Counted from the stretch's first letter, positions 1 to 6,079 are shown. The stretch is 17,043 nucleotides of DNA from an uncultured Porphyromonas sp. (GCF_905372525.1 NZ_CAJPPN010000049.1:1-17043), one strand, 5' to 3'. Numbers and translations are program-made. Notes: generated from the letters alone by a model not told the origin.

Positions 1-15
1 CCCATACTAGCGGGG

Positions 16-51
16 TTATTAGACTTATTAGACCTATTGGACTTATCAGAC
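16..51 (-). repeat. 9-bp tandem array, four units
   Basis: Four consecutive 9-bp units occupy 16-24, 25-33, 34-42 and 43-51. Read on the minus strand they are GTCTGATAA, GTCCAATAG, GTCTAATAA and GTCTAATAA, so the consensus is GTCYRATAR. A partial fifth unit may follow to about 56. The array resembles the one at 2570-2623 (consensus GACYAATAR on the plus strand). In the 2570 case the array lies just before a promoter-like box and a gene, so this one may precede a minus-strand gene beyond the left edge. That is inference, since the neighbour is not in the window. The rest of 1-98 is CTA-rich with no open frame I would call. Confidence 0.7.
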
Positions 52-98
52 CTACCACCTAGTACCCCAGCCCTACTACCCGCCCTACTAGCCTCTGC

Positions 99-156
99 CC
101 TAAAAGGCCCAAGGGCCGTATCCCCGATCGGGGATACGGCCCTTGGGCCTTTTAGG
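99..156. terminator. Perfect 58-bp palindrome, probable bidirectional terminator
   Basis: The arms 99-127 and 128-156 are exact reverse complements, centred on CGATCG. In RNA this folds into a GC-rich stem of about 27 bp with a small loop. The arms begin CCTAAAA and end TTTTAGG, so transcripts from either strand meet a short U run after the stem. It lies 8 bp beyond the stop codon of the minus-strand outer-membrane protein gene (stop at 165-167) and so would end that transcript. It would equally stop plus-strand readthrough from the left. The absence of any mismatch in 58 bp is unusual for a simple terminator. Confidence 0.85.
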
Positions 157-164
157 AGAGGGGG

Positions 165-707
165 TTACAGCTTGAAGGTGACCCCGAGGTTCCAGTAGGG
201 GAGGGAGTACCCGAGCTCCGTGAATATCCCCACATGGTCGGTGAAGAAGTAGCGAGCACCGAGGAGCACCCCTAGGTCAATGCCACTACCCGATATCCCC
301 GGATAGCCATTGATATTGCTAGAATAAGAGGCGATGTGGTAGCCCAGCATCAAACCTGCATAGGTGTCGAGCTTGGGCGCGAACTGGTAGTGGAACATAC
401 CACGTACCCCGAGTACCGTATGCGAAGCCGAGCCTGCTGCGAAGCCATCGTAGCGGTAGCTCGCGGAGGTATAGGCTCCGTAGGCTCCGAGGGTGATCGC
501 CCCATTGTTGCCGTTGATGAGGTTGCTCACTAGCGAGTAGTCGTAGGCTACGGAGAGGGGGGGGATAGAGACCCCATAGCCTCCGTAGCTGTGCCCGATA
601 CCGATACCGATGTTGAGGGCGCTCTCGCCCTTAGAGAACAGGTCCTGAGCCTGTGCAGCCCCTACGCTCGCCACGAAGGCGACGGCTGCGAGAAGGAATT
701 TCTTCAT
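165..707 (-). CDS. Small outer-membrane beta-barrel protein
   Basis: This 180-residue protein probably sits in the outer membrane. Residues 1-20 form a clear signal peptide (MKKFLLAAVAFVASVGAAQA, cleaved before QD). The mature part is rich in Gly, Tyr, Ser and Thr with alternating hydrophobic stretches (residues 30-180), as expected for a small barrel of about eight strands of the outer-membrane beta-barrel/porin-like class. The C-terminus GVTFKL resembles a beta-signal. The start at 707 gives an ideal signal peptide. It lies 129 bp downstream of nhaA on the same strand but may have its own promoter: TATCTTTA (791-798, read on minus) is one base off TAnnTTTG. The palindrome at 99-156 closes the transcript. 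Ligand or pore activity cannot be told. I am confident of the class but not of any named family. Confidence 0.75.
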   Translation of the reverse strand: MKKFLLAAVAFVASVGAAQAQDLFSKGESALNIGIGIGHSYGGYGVSIPPLSVAYDYSLVSNLINGNNGAITLGAYGAYTSASYRYDGFAAGSASHTVLGVRGMFHYQFAPKLDTYAGLMLGYHIASYSSNINGYPGISGSGIDLGVLLGARYFFTDHVGIFTELGYSLPYWNLGVTFKL

Positions 708-790
708 TGTTCGTTTTCTTCTTTCTGTTGCTTAGTTATAGCTATTGGTCCCTACCCCGTGTGGCTGGGATAGCCCCAGAGTAGAGGCCG

Positions 791-798
791 TAAAGATA
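791..798 (-). promoter_or_regulatory. Possible -7 box for the outer-membrane protein gene
   Basis: The minus strand reads TATCTTTA, matching TAnnTTTG at seven of eight positions, about 85 bp before the start codon at 707. No TTTG-like -33 element is evident at the usual distance. The box lies between two inverted segments, CCCCAGAGT (774-782) and ACTCCTGGGG (821-830). These could form an operator, or a weak terminator for nhaA. Confidence 0.3.
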
Positions 799-836
799 GG
801 CATAAATACCGAGGTACCGCACTCCTGGGGTGTGTC

Positions 837-2192
837 CTACCGTCTGTCCCCGTCCTCCTCGGGACGCAGGGAGCGCAGTAGGAGGTAGCCGACGAGCCCC
901 GAGAGGATCGTGCCGACGAAGATCCCCAGCTTGGCCTCGTTCAGCAGGCCGACGAGCTCGGGTGTATCGTAGGAGAGGTTGGCGATGAAGAGCGAGACGG
1001 TGAAGCCGATCCCCCCGAGCACCGAGAGCGAGACGAGGCGGGGGACGGTCATCCCCTCGGGGGCTACGCAGAGGCGCAGGCGCACGGCGACCCAGGTGAA
1101 GAGGGAGATGCCTACCGCCTTGCCGGGGAAGAGGCCGAGGAAGACCGCTAGTGGGACACCTAGGAGACTCCCGAGGGAGATACCGTCGAAGGTGATCCCA
1201 GCATTGACGAAGGCGAAGAGCGGGAGGATCAGGTAGTTCACCAGCGGGGCGATGGCATGCTCTAGGAGCTGTACGGGGCTGATCGCCTTGGTGGCGGTGT
1301 CCTTGATCTCGCCGATGATCTCTAGCTGTTCGTGCGAGAGGACGATAGCCCCGTTGGCCTCACGAGCCTCGCCACGTAGGCGGCTAGTCAGGTTGTGTAG
1401 CGAGGTGGAGAGCTTGCCGATATGCACCTGCGTGCCTGCGGGCAGTAGTAGGGCCAGTAGTACCCCCGCTATCGTGGGGTGGATGCCCGACTGTAGGAAG
1501 AGCGCCCAGATCGCTATCCCGAGGATGATGTAGGGCTCTAGGATATGGATCCTGAGGCGTCCGAGTAGGTAGACCAGCCCGAGCAGGGCGAAGCCGATCC
1601 CCAGCGGGAGCCAAGCGATATACGAGCTGTAGAAGAGGGCGATGACGATGATCCCCCCGATGTCGTCCACGACGGCTAGCGTGGTCAGGAAGATACGCAT
1701 CCCCCGAGGCACCCTAGGACCTAGGGCGGTGACCACCGCTAGCGCAAAGGCGATGTCGGTAGCCATCGGGATCGCTGCGCCGATGGACTGCGGCTGCTCA
1801 TGCACCACAGCGAGGAAGAAGAGGACGGGGACAATCATCCCCCCTAGGGCGGCGATCACGGGCAGTAGAGCCTTCCTCGGCGAGGAGAGCTCGCCGACGA
1901 GGAGCTCCTGCTTGATCTCCAGCCCCACGAGGAAGAAGAAGATCGCCATCAGAGCATCATTGACCACCTGGCTCACCGTCATCGTATGCCCGGCATGCCT
2001 AAAGAGCTCTACCCCCCCGATGACGATCTGCACGGGGAAGTTGAGGAAGGCCGTGTAGGCATGGCTCCAGGGAGAGTTAGCGATCACCACCGCGGCTATC
2101 GTGGCGATGAAGAGCAGGACGGACGGGTTGGGGCGATAGGCTCTGAGACGACAGAGGAACGATCGGGGGACGTCTGGGGTGGATGTAGTCAT
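837..2192 (-). CDS. nhaA: Na+/H+ antiporter NhaA
   Basis: This 451-residue inner-membrane protein exchanges Na+ for H+ and supports pH and sodium homeostasis. The family signature is plain: MATDIAFALAVVTALG (residues 143-158) carries the Asp of helix IV (D145), and LAVVDDIGG (172-180) carries the paired Asp176-Asp177 that bind cation in helix V, equivalent to E. coli Asp133, Asp163 and Asp164. The segment LILPLFAFVNAGI and a conserved GKAVG lysine region follow. Hydrophobic segments span the protein. It is longer than E. coli NhaA (388 residues). Much of the extra length is a hydrophilic stretch at about residues 255-300 (TSRLRGEAREANGA onward) plus N- and C-terminal extensions; longer forms are common in Bacteroidota. 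It starts at 2192 and appears monocistronic, divergent from the DUF389 gene. Confidence 0.97.
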   Translation of the reverse strand: MTTSTPDVPRSFLCRLRAYRPNPSVLLFIATIAAVVIANSPWSHAYTAFLNFPVQIVIGGVELFRHAGHTMTVSQVVNDALMAIFFFLVGLEIKQELLVGELSSPRKALLPVIAALGGMIVPVLFFLAVVHEQPQSIGAAIPMATDIAFALAVVTALGPRVPRGMRIFLTTLAVVDDIGGIIVIALFYSSYIAWLPLGIGFALLGLVYLLGRLRIHILEPYIILGIAIWALFLQSGIHPTIAGVLLALLLPAGTQVHIGKLSTSLHNLTSRLRGEAREANGAIVLSHEQLEIIGEIKDTATKAISPVQLLEHAIAPLVNYLILPLFAFVNAGITFDGISLGSLLGVPLAVFLGLFPGKAVGISLFTWVAVRLRLCVAPEGMTVPRLVSLSVLGGIGFTVSLFIANLSYDTPELVGLLNEAKLGIFVGTILSGLVGYLLLRSLRPEEDGDRR

Positions 2193-2261
2193 TATCTTAG
2201 AGTGGATACTTGGGCTGTTTTATCAGTGAATGAAACCATTAGGTGATATAGCTCACTAGAA

Positions 2262-2269
2262 CAAAATTA
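2262..2269 (-). promoter_or_regulatory. Candidate -7 box for nhaA
   Basis: The minus strand reads TAATTTTG, an exact match to the Bacteroidota -7 consensus TAnnTTTG, 70 bp before the nhaA start. It would give a leader of about 60 nt. I see no good -33 TTG at the expected 19-21 bp upstream, where the sequence becomes GC-rich. Confidence 0.4.
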
Positions 2270-2299
2270 GTGAATATATGTGGACTATCCGAGAGGGTG

Positions 2300-2460
2300 C
2301 AGGCCGGGAGGGCGGGGCTCCCGCCCCATCTCCCCCGAGTGCGCCCCACGCTTGAGCTCGGTGGGGGAGGGTGTCTCCAGCCCAGAGGGGGGCTGGGCAG
2401 TGTCTCGGGTGCCGAGGCTTTAGCCCCCCGGGGAAGGCCTCCGAAGGAGCCCCCCGGGGA
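2300..2460. other. GC-rich block of consecutive hairpins
   Basis: This intergenic block between nhaA and the DUF389 gene contains several self-complementary segments. GGGCGGG (2310-2316) pairs with CCCGCCC (2320-2326). The segment 2331-2340 pairs with 2357-2369 with one bulge. CCAGCCC (2377-2383) pairs with GGGCTGG (2390-2396). A 13-bp direct repeat, AGCCCCCCGGGGA, occurs at 2422-2434 and 2448-2460, with a small CTCC/GGAG hairpin between the copies. Open frames crossing it lack protein-like composition. It may be a terminator or insulator between the divergent genes, a structured RNA, or a decayed genomic repeat. Confidence 0.5.
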
Positions 2461-2479
2461 TGATACCGAGAGCGTAGTT

Positions 2480-2541
2480 GTGTACACGTGGGTATACAAT
2501 AGTGTACACATGGGTACACAAGTGTGTACACGCGTGTACAC
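2480..2541. promoter_or_regulatory. Cluster of six helically phased GTGTACAC palindromes
   Basis: Six 8-bp sites centred on a GTAC or TATA core lie at 2480-2487, 2491-2498, 2502-2509, 2512-2519, 2524-2531 and 2534-2541. Four are exactly GTGTACAC; the others are GGTATACA and GGGTACAC. The centres are 11, 11, 10, 12 and 10 bp apart, so all face nearly the same side of the helix. The last two form a perfect 18-bp palindrome (2524-2541), and 2522-2541 strictly alternates purine and pyrimidine. The cluster lies 126-187 bp before the DUF389 start. A cooperative operator for a dimeric regulator, or a Z-DNA-prone element, would explain it. Confidence 0.6.
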
Positions 2542-2569
2542 TCTATGCCCTAGTGGGAGGAGGGGGTAG

Positions 2570-2623
2570 GACTAGTAAGACTAATAGGACCAATAAGACT
2601 AATAGGACCAATAGGTCAAATAG
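2570..2623 (+). repeat. 9-bp tandem array, six units
   Basis: Six 9-bp units run without gaps from 2570: GACTAGTAA, GACTAATAG, GACCAATAA, GACTAATAG, GACCAATAG and GTCAAATAG. The consensus is GACYAATAR. The array ends about 20 bp before the TACATTTG box of the DUF389 gene, where a -33 element would normally lie. In one frame it reads as Thr-Asn-Arg/Lys repeats, but this is upstream of the likely start and probably untranslated. A sister array in opposite orientation lies at 16-51. Confidence 0.75.
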
Positions 2624-2643
2624 GAGGTCAGGGGCTTTTTGTA

Positions 2644-2651
2644 TACATTTG
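2644..2651 (+). promoter_or_regulatory. Likely -7 box of the DUF389 gene
   Basis: TACATTTG exactly matches TAnnTTTG and ends 15 bp before the chosen ATG at 2667. Transcription would then start about 7-10 nt before that ATG, giving a nearly leaderless mRNA. No TTG is found near 2622-2624; the 9-bp array occupies that place. Confidence 0.55.
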
Positions 2652-2666
2652 CCTCAAAAAAAGGAT

Positions 2667-4010
2667 ATGTCACAAAATGAACGCACACTCTGGAGTGCAC
2701 TGAAGGGATACTTCAATGCCCTCCCCGACCGAGAGGATGAGGCTGAGACGATCAGCCAGATCAGCAGTGGAGTACGCTTCCACGGTGCCAACCTTTGGGT
2801 CCTCATCTTTGCCATCTTCATCGCCTCGCTGGGGCTGAACCTCAATTCTACTGCCGTCATCATCGGTGCGATGCTCATCTCCCCTCTCATGGGGCCTATC
2901 ATCGGGATGGGGCTAGCGATTGGGATCGATGACTTCGACCTGCTGAAACGCTCGATCAAGAACTACCTCGTAGCGACTGCGATCAGCGTCCTCACGGCGA
3001 CCATCTACTTCGTCATCTCCCCGCTCAGCGAAGCGCAGTCCGAGCTCCTCGCACGCACCTCGCCGACGCTGTATGATGTCCTAGTGGCGATCTTCGGCGG
3101 TGCAGCAGGTATCCTCGCCCTTGCCACCAAGGGTAAGGGCAATGTGCTCCCCGGTGTCGCTATCGCCACCGCTCTGATGCCGCCTCTCTGTACAGCTGGC
3201 TATGGGATCGCCGTTGGGGAGGTGACCTACTTCCTCGGAGCCTTCTACCTCTTCTTCATCAACACGGTCTTCATCGCCCTCTCCACCGTCGTCGGGGTGA
3301 GGATGCTACGCTTCAAGCGCAAGGTCTTCGTCGACCCCAAGCGCTTGCAGAAGGTCAAGGGCTACATCATCGCCGTGACGATCATCACCATGCTCCCTGC
3401 GACCTACATGACCGTGGAGATCATCGGCAGAAGCGTACGAGACAGCAACACACAGCGATTCATCCGCAACGAGTTCTCCTTCAGAGGCACACAGGTCATC
3501 TCCCACAGCCGCAATGATGAGAACAAGACCCTACATGTCGTCTCCGTGGGGAAGACCATAAGTGACGAGGATATCCGCCGTGTCAGCCTTCGGCTAGAGG
3601 ACTACCACCTCTCCGACTATAGCCTGAACGTCATCCAGGGCTATTCCTCAGATAGCCTCCTGCAACTCGGCCAGCAGACACGAGTACACACCAATGAGGC
3701 TACTCAGATGCAGCTGATGGAGCAGACCAACGAGATCAATGCCCTACGTAGGCAGCTACAGTACTACACCACCTACGAAGACCTCGGCAAGGAGATCGCC
3801 CTGGAGGTCAAGGCCATTAACCCCAAGGTCGGCCGCATTAGCCTCTCCCGGGTGACGGAGTCTCGCACCGATACCCTCGCTTCTCTGAGCTACACACTAG
3901 CCCTGGTAGACTGTAGTCACAGCCTCTCCCCTCAGGAGCGCACCCAGCTCCAGCAGTGGCTCAAGGCTCGCTCACACACCGACAGCCTACGTCTCGTCCT
4001 CACTCCCTAG
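2667..4010 (+). CDS. DUF389 family membrane protein
   Basis: This 447-residue protein belongs to the DUF389 (TIGR00271-like) family of inner-membrane proteins of unknown function. The signature STAVIIGAMLISPLMGPIIG (61-80) is typical. About six to seven hydrophobic helices lie between residues 41 and 250, including 41-58, 62-86, 98-119, 135-153, 160-182, 185-210 and 232-251. A polar loop KRKVFVDPKRLQKVKG (217-232) interrupts them. Residues 255-447 form a soluble domain with a Gln-rich, probably coiled stretch near 365-395. The frame stays open to an ATG at 2478, but that extension would translate the palindrome cluster and the 9-bp array, so I start at ATG 2667, which has AAGGA just before it and gives an ordinary soluble N-terminus. 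It stands alone, closed by the hairpin at 4063-4106. Transported substrate unknown. Confidence 0.88.
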   Translation: MSQNERTLWSALKGYFNALPDREDEAETISQISSGVRFHGANLWVLIFAIFIASLGLNLNSTAVIIGAMLISPLMGPIIGMGLAIGIDDFDLLKRSIKNYLVATAISVLTATIYFVISPLSEAQSELLARTSPTLYDVLVAIFGGAAGILALATKGKGNVLPGVAIATALMPPLCTAGYGIAVGEVTYFLGAFYLFFINTVFIALSTVVGVRMLRFKRKVFVDPKRLQKVKGYIIAVTIITMLPATYMTVEIIGRSVRDSNTQRFIRNEFSFRGTQVISHSRNDENKTLHVVSVGKTISDEDIRRVSLRLEDYHLSDYSLNVIQGYSSDSLLQLGQQTRVHTNEATQMQLMEQTNEINALRRQLQYYTTYEDLGKEIALEVKAINPKVGRISLSRVTESRTDTLASLSYTLALVDCSHSLSPQERTQLQQWLKARSHTDSLRLVLTP

Positions 4011-4062
4011 CCAAGCCCTAGGAAGACAGAGAGGTACACACCTCACCTACTCCATATATTAT

Positions 4063-4112
4063 ATAGCCTCTGCTCCGAGACATGCACCCCTCGGAGCAGG
4101 GGCTATGTCTTG
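4063..4112 (+). terminator. Hairpin terminator after the DUF389 gene
   Basis: CTGCTCCGAG (4070-4079) pairs with CTCGGAGCAG (4090-4099) and the pairing extends outward to about 4063/4106, with one G-U, around a 10-nt loop. It lies 53 bp after the stop. The downstream run (TGTCTTGTG) is only modestly T-rich. Confidence 0.7.
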
Positions 4113-4204
4113 TGATGGGTAGACAGCCTTGTGGTAGGGGCATTCCCGAGGTTTAGAGCAAGGAAGTAGCTAGAGGGAAGGAGGGATGATGTATTTCTTT
4201 TTGT

Positions 4205-4212
4205 TACCTTTG
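4205..4212 (+). promoter_or_regulatory. Likely -7 box of the fimbrillin-like gene
   Basis: TACCTTTG exactly matches TAnnTTTG and is preceded by a T-rich stretch (TTTCTTTTTG). Transcription would start near 4219, leaving a leader of about 208 nt before the ATG at 4427. No clear -33 TTG is seen. Confidence 0.55.
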
Positions 4213-4218
4213 CGCCCC

Positions 4219-4426
4219 GAAATAAGCATATCATTAACATCCTCACCGCATTCGAATTGGGCTGGAGGTCGTTTATTTCCTCATATTTACAGACTTTGTT
4301 GTAAGGTCTGCTTTGCCTTTGGGCTCTATCCCCCCTTCCTAATTAGTAAGCAGAGGTAGGGTGGTAGGGCTCATTGAGAAGGATGTGTGATGTGCATCGT
4401 ATTATCTATTAAAAGTAACTGAACGA
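4219..4426 (+). promoter_or_regulatory. Long 5' leader with two mutually exclusive hairpins
   Basis: This gene-free stretch precedes the fimbrillin-like lipoprotein. CAGACTT (4290-4296) can pair with AAGGTCTG (4303-4310) with one bulged G. TCTGCTT (4307-4313) can instead pair with AAGCAGA (4348-4354). The two pairings share 4307-4310, so they cannot form together, a layout that can switch expression. No known riboswitch class is recognised. The final 30 nt before the ATG are A/T-rich without a Shine-Dalgarno motif, normal for Bacteroidota. Confidence 0.3.
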
Positions 4427-5833
4427 ATGAGAAAACTAGTCATTCTAGTAGCTGCTGTGGGTCTACTCGCCTCGTGCTCGAAGGAGACCCCCGTCGCGCC
4501 AGCTACCCCAAAGGTGCAAGAGCAACAAGAAGCACCTGTCACCCTAACCGGTGAAGAGGCCGGTGAAGGTCAGATCCGTCTGAGCCTAACGATGGAGCTC
4601 GATGACTTCGAGTCTGTCGCTGGAGGCTTCGATGACTCCCAAGAGCCTAGAGCCGTAAAGCCTACGATCAATACGGGTGCAGCTGGCAACAAGCTGGTCA
4701 ACCTCCGTGCCTATGCCGATCCTGGATCGGATCGCATCAATGGTATGCTCTACGTCTATCATACTATAACGGGGAAGGTCGTTGCCTTTAACGCTCCCTT
4801 CCGCATCTATAATGACGGGAAGAGCATTGGCTATGATGGTCTAGTCTCTGGCTTCACACCCGGATCGACCTACGAGAAGAACTTCAAGGAGATGGCTGCC
4901 AAGAAGATGAGCAACTGCTACGTCACGGCGATCATTGGGAACAACCCCGGATCTCTGAACTTCTCCAACAAGGGTCCTCACATCATCAACAACTGGGATG
5001 ACAATGTAACGCTCCCAGACAACTTCGTCATGCTCAAGAGTGAGTCCAACCCCATCGGATGGCGTAACGACAAGGGCGGTAAGGTTCATGAGATCACCGT
5101 AAAGAACAATGGTCGTATGAAGCTCCGTATGATGGGTTACCTGATGATGCTCCGTATCCACAATGGGTTCCCCCAGTACGTCACCCGGATGAACCCAACA
5201 ACAGCAGGGAAAAACATCCCCATCTATGTCGATGGTGCTGGGAAGCGTTACCGCATGCAGCGTCCTCCTCTGGTGGTGAACCTCGACCTAAACCCCACCC
5301 TCTCTGCTGCACAGGATCAGCAGCTGACCTTCGTCATTGAGGCGGGGGAAGGTAGGATGATCATGAAGCCAGGAGCTATAAATGAAACCTACTTCACTGG
5401 GAAGTTCCGCGATGGTAGCACCTACCGCTTCATGCAGACCAAGCAGTCAATACAGCTACCCGTCGGACGTCCTGCTCCAGGGGCTGTTCCCGCGAAGGGA
5501 GATGTCGTAGTAGCTATGTACTTCCCCCAGGCTGATGACTTTGGAGCAATCGGCTACAGCTATTATCCTAACTTCTATGATGGATCTGCCTTTACTCTGA
5601 ATGACCCCCAGGGGCTATACTACACGATCAAGGCTAATAATAAGCTGGAGAAGTCCAGACCCTCACGGTTTGGGTCTAGTACTGTGTACAGCAAGAGCCT
5701 CGAGAACAAGGTCTACTACCCGGTGATCATGGTAGAGCCCAAGCCGCTCAATATCCCTACCAGTGTCTCTAACAACTACTTTAACTGGTACAAGGCCTTT
5801 ACGAATGGAGCTGCTTGGGAGGCAATTCCTTAA
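4427..5833 (+). CDS. Fimbrillin-like surface lipoprotein
   Basis: This 468-residue lipoprotein begins MRKLVILVAAVGLLASCSKE, with lipobox LLASC and lipidated Cys17. A Pro/Glu/Gln-rich linker (20-50) follows, then a short strand GQIRLSLTMELDDF (49-62) and an Arg in SQEPRAV (R75). Lipobox, short N-terminal strand and an Arg before the main domain recall the FimA/Mfa1 class of type V pilins, which are lipidated and then cleaved by an Arg-specific protease. Residues 90-468 look beta-rich, with many Tyr, Asn and Gly. I see no decisive fimbrillin motif, the C-terminus differs from FimA and Mfa1, and no adjacent anchor or tip subunits exist, so a general surface lipoprotein is possible. It has its own promoter-like box and long leader, and a small gene follows 28 bp downstream. 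Codon use looks more AT-rich than in the SusCD cluster. Confidence 0.55.
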   Translation: MRKLVILVAAVGLLASCSKETPVAPATPKVQEQQEAPVTLTGEEAGEGQIRLSLTMELDDFESVAGGFDDSQEPRAVKPTINTGAAGNKLVNLRAYADPGSDRINGMLYVYHTITGKVVAFNAPFRIYNDGKSIGYDGLVSGFTPGSTYEKNFKEMAAKKMSNCYVTAIIGNNPGSLNFSNKGPHIINNWDDNVTLPDNFVMLKSESNPIGWRNDKGGKVHEITVKNNGRMKLRMMGYLMMLRIHNGFPQYVTRMNPTTAGKNIPIYVDGAGKRYRMQRPPLVVNLDLNPTLSAAQDQQLTFVIEAGEGRMIMKPGAINETYFTGKFRDGSTYRFMQTKQSIQLPVGRPAPGAVPAKGDVVVAMYFPQADDFGAIGYSYYPNFYDGSAFTLNDPQGLYYTIKANNKLEKSRPSRFGSSTVYSKSLENKVYYPVIMVEPKPLNIPTSVSNNYFNWYKAFTNGAAWEAIP

Positions 5834-5861
5834 TCCGTCCTAACGAAGAAAAGAAACTAAG

Positions 5862-6032
5862 ATGAAGAAATCATATAAGGAAGCCTATCAGGCACCCGAG
5901 GCTAAGCCCTTCGAACTCCCACAGTCTCTCCACCTGCTCGTAGGGTTCTCCTTCGATGGAGACCTCGAGGATCCAGAATACGACGACGGCTGGGGTGAGC
6001 ACAAGACCCGTACGCACTCCAATTACCTCTAG
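5862..6032 (+). CDS. Acidic 56-residue small protein
   Basis: An open frame of 56 codons starts with ATG 28 bp after the preceding stop, behind an A-rich stretch (GAAGAAAAGAAACTAAG), and ends just before the terminator at 6080. The protein begins MKKSYKEAYQAPEAKPFELP, has a short hydrophobic stretch LHLLVGFSF (near residues 28-36) and then an acidic tail containing GDLEDPEYDDGWGEH. It has neither a classical signal peptide nor cysteines. Small MKK-Y-x-P proteins with acidic, Gly/Asp-rich tails are recurrent in Bacteroidota from my general knowledge, but I cannot name a family. Close spacing and the shared terminator suggest co-transcription with the fimbrillin-like gene; an accessory, signalling or secreted-peptide role is possible but unproven. 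Confidence 0.6.
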   Translation: MKKSYKEAYQAPEAKPFELPQSLHLLVGFSFDGDLEDPEYDDGWGEHKTRTHSNYL

Positions 6033-6079
6033 TCTCTGACTCCCTGAGTCAGCCACTCTCCCCAGATGGGGATACCACT

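Noticed and set aside
16..51. CRISPR array interpretation of the 9-bp repeats (also 2570-2623)
   Set aside because: Units are 9 bp and contiguous with no spacers, and there are no cas genes.
1384..2246. Several plus- and minus-strand frames overlapping nhaA
   Set aside because: All lie within the strongly supported NhaA gene in other frames and are Arg/Ser/Pro-rich shadows.
2239..2541. Minus-strand frames of about 90-100 residues in the nhaA-DUF389 gap
   Set aside because: They are translations of the GC-rich hairpins and palindromes, rich in Pro, Gly, Cys and Thr, in two overlapping frames with no domain.
2478..2666. N-terminal extension of the DUF389 protein from ATG 2478
   Set aside because: It would translate the palindrome cluster and the 9-bp array into low-complexity sequence and place the TACATTTG promoter box inside the gene. 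ATG 2667 is the natural start.
4031..4044. Small palindrome GAGGTACACACCTC after the DUF389 gene
   Set aside because: It resembles the GTGTACAC motif but is a single short site, not in the phased cluster, and could occur by chance.
4186..4359. 57-codon frame ahead of the fimbrillin-like gene
   Set aside because: It contains the promoter-like box and the leader hairpins, has no protein-like composition and is better read as 5' leader.
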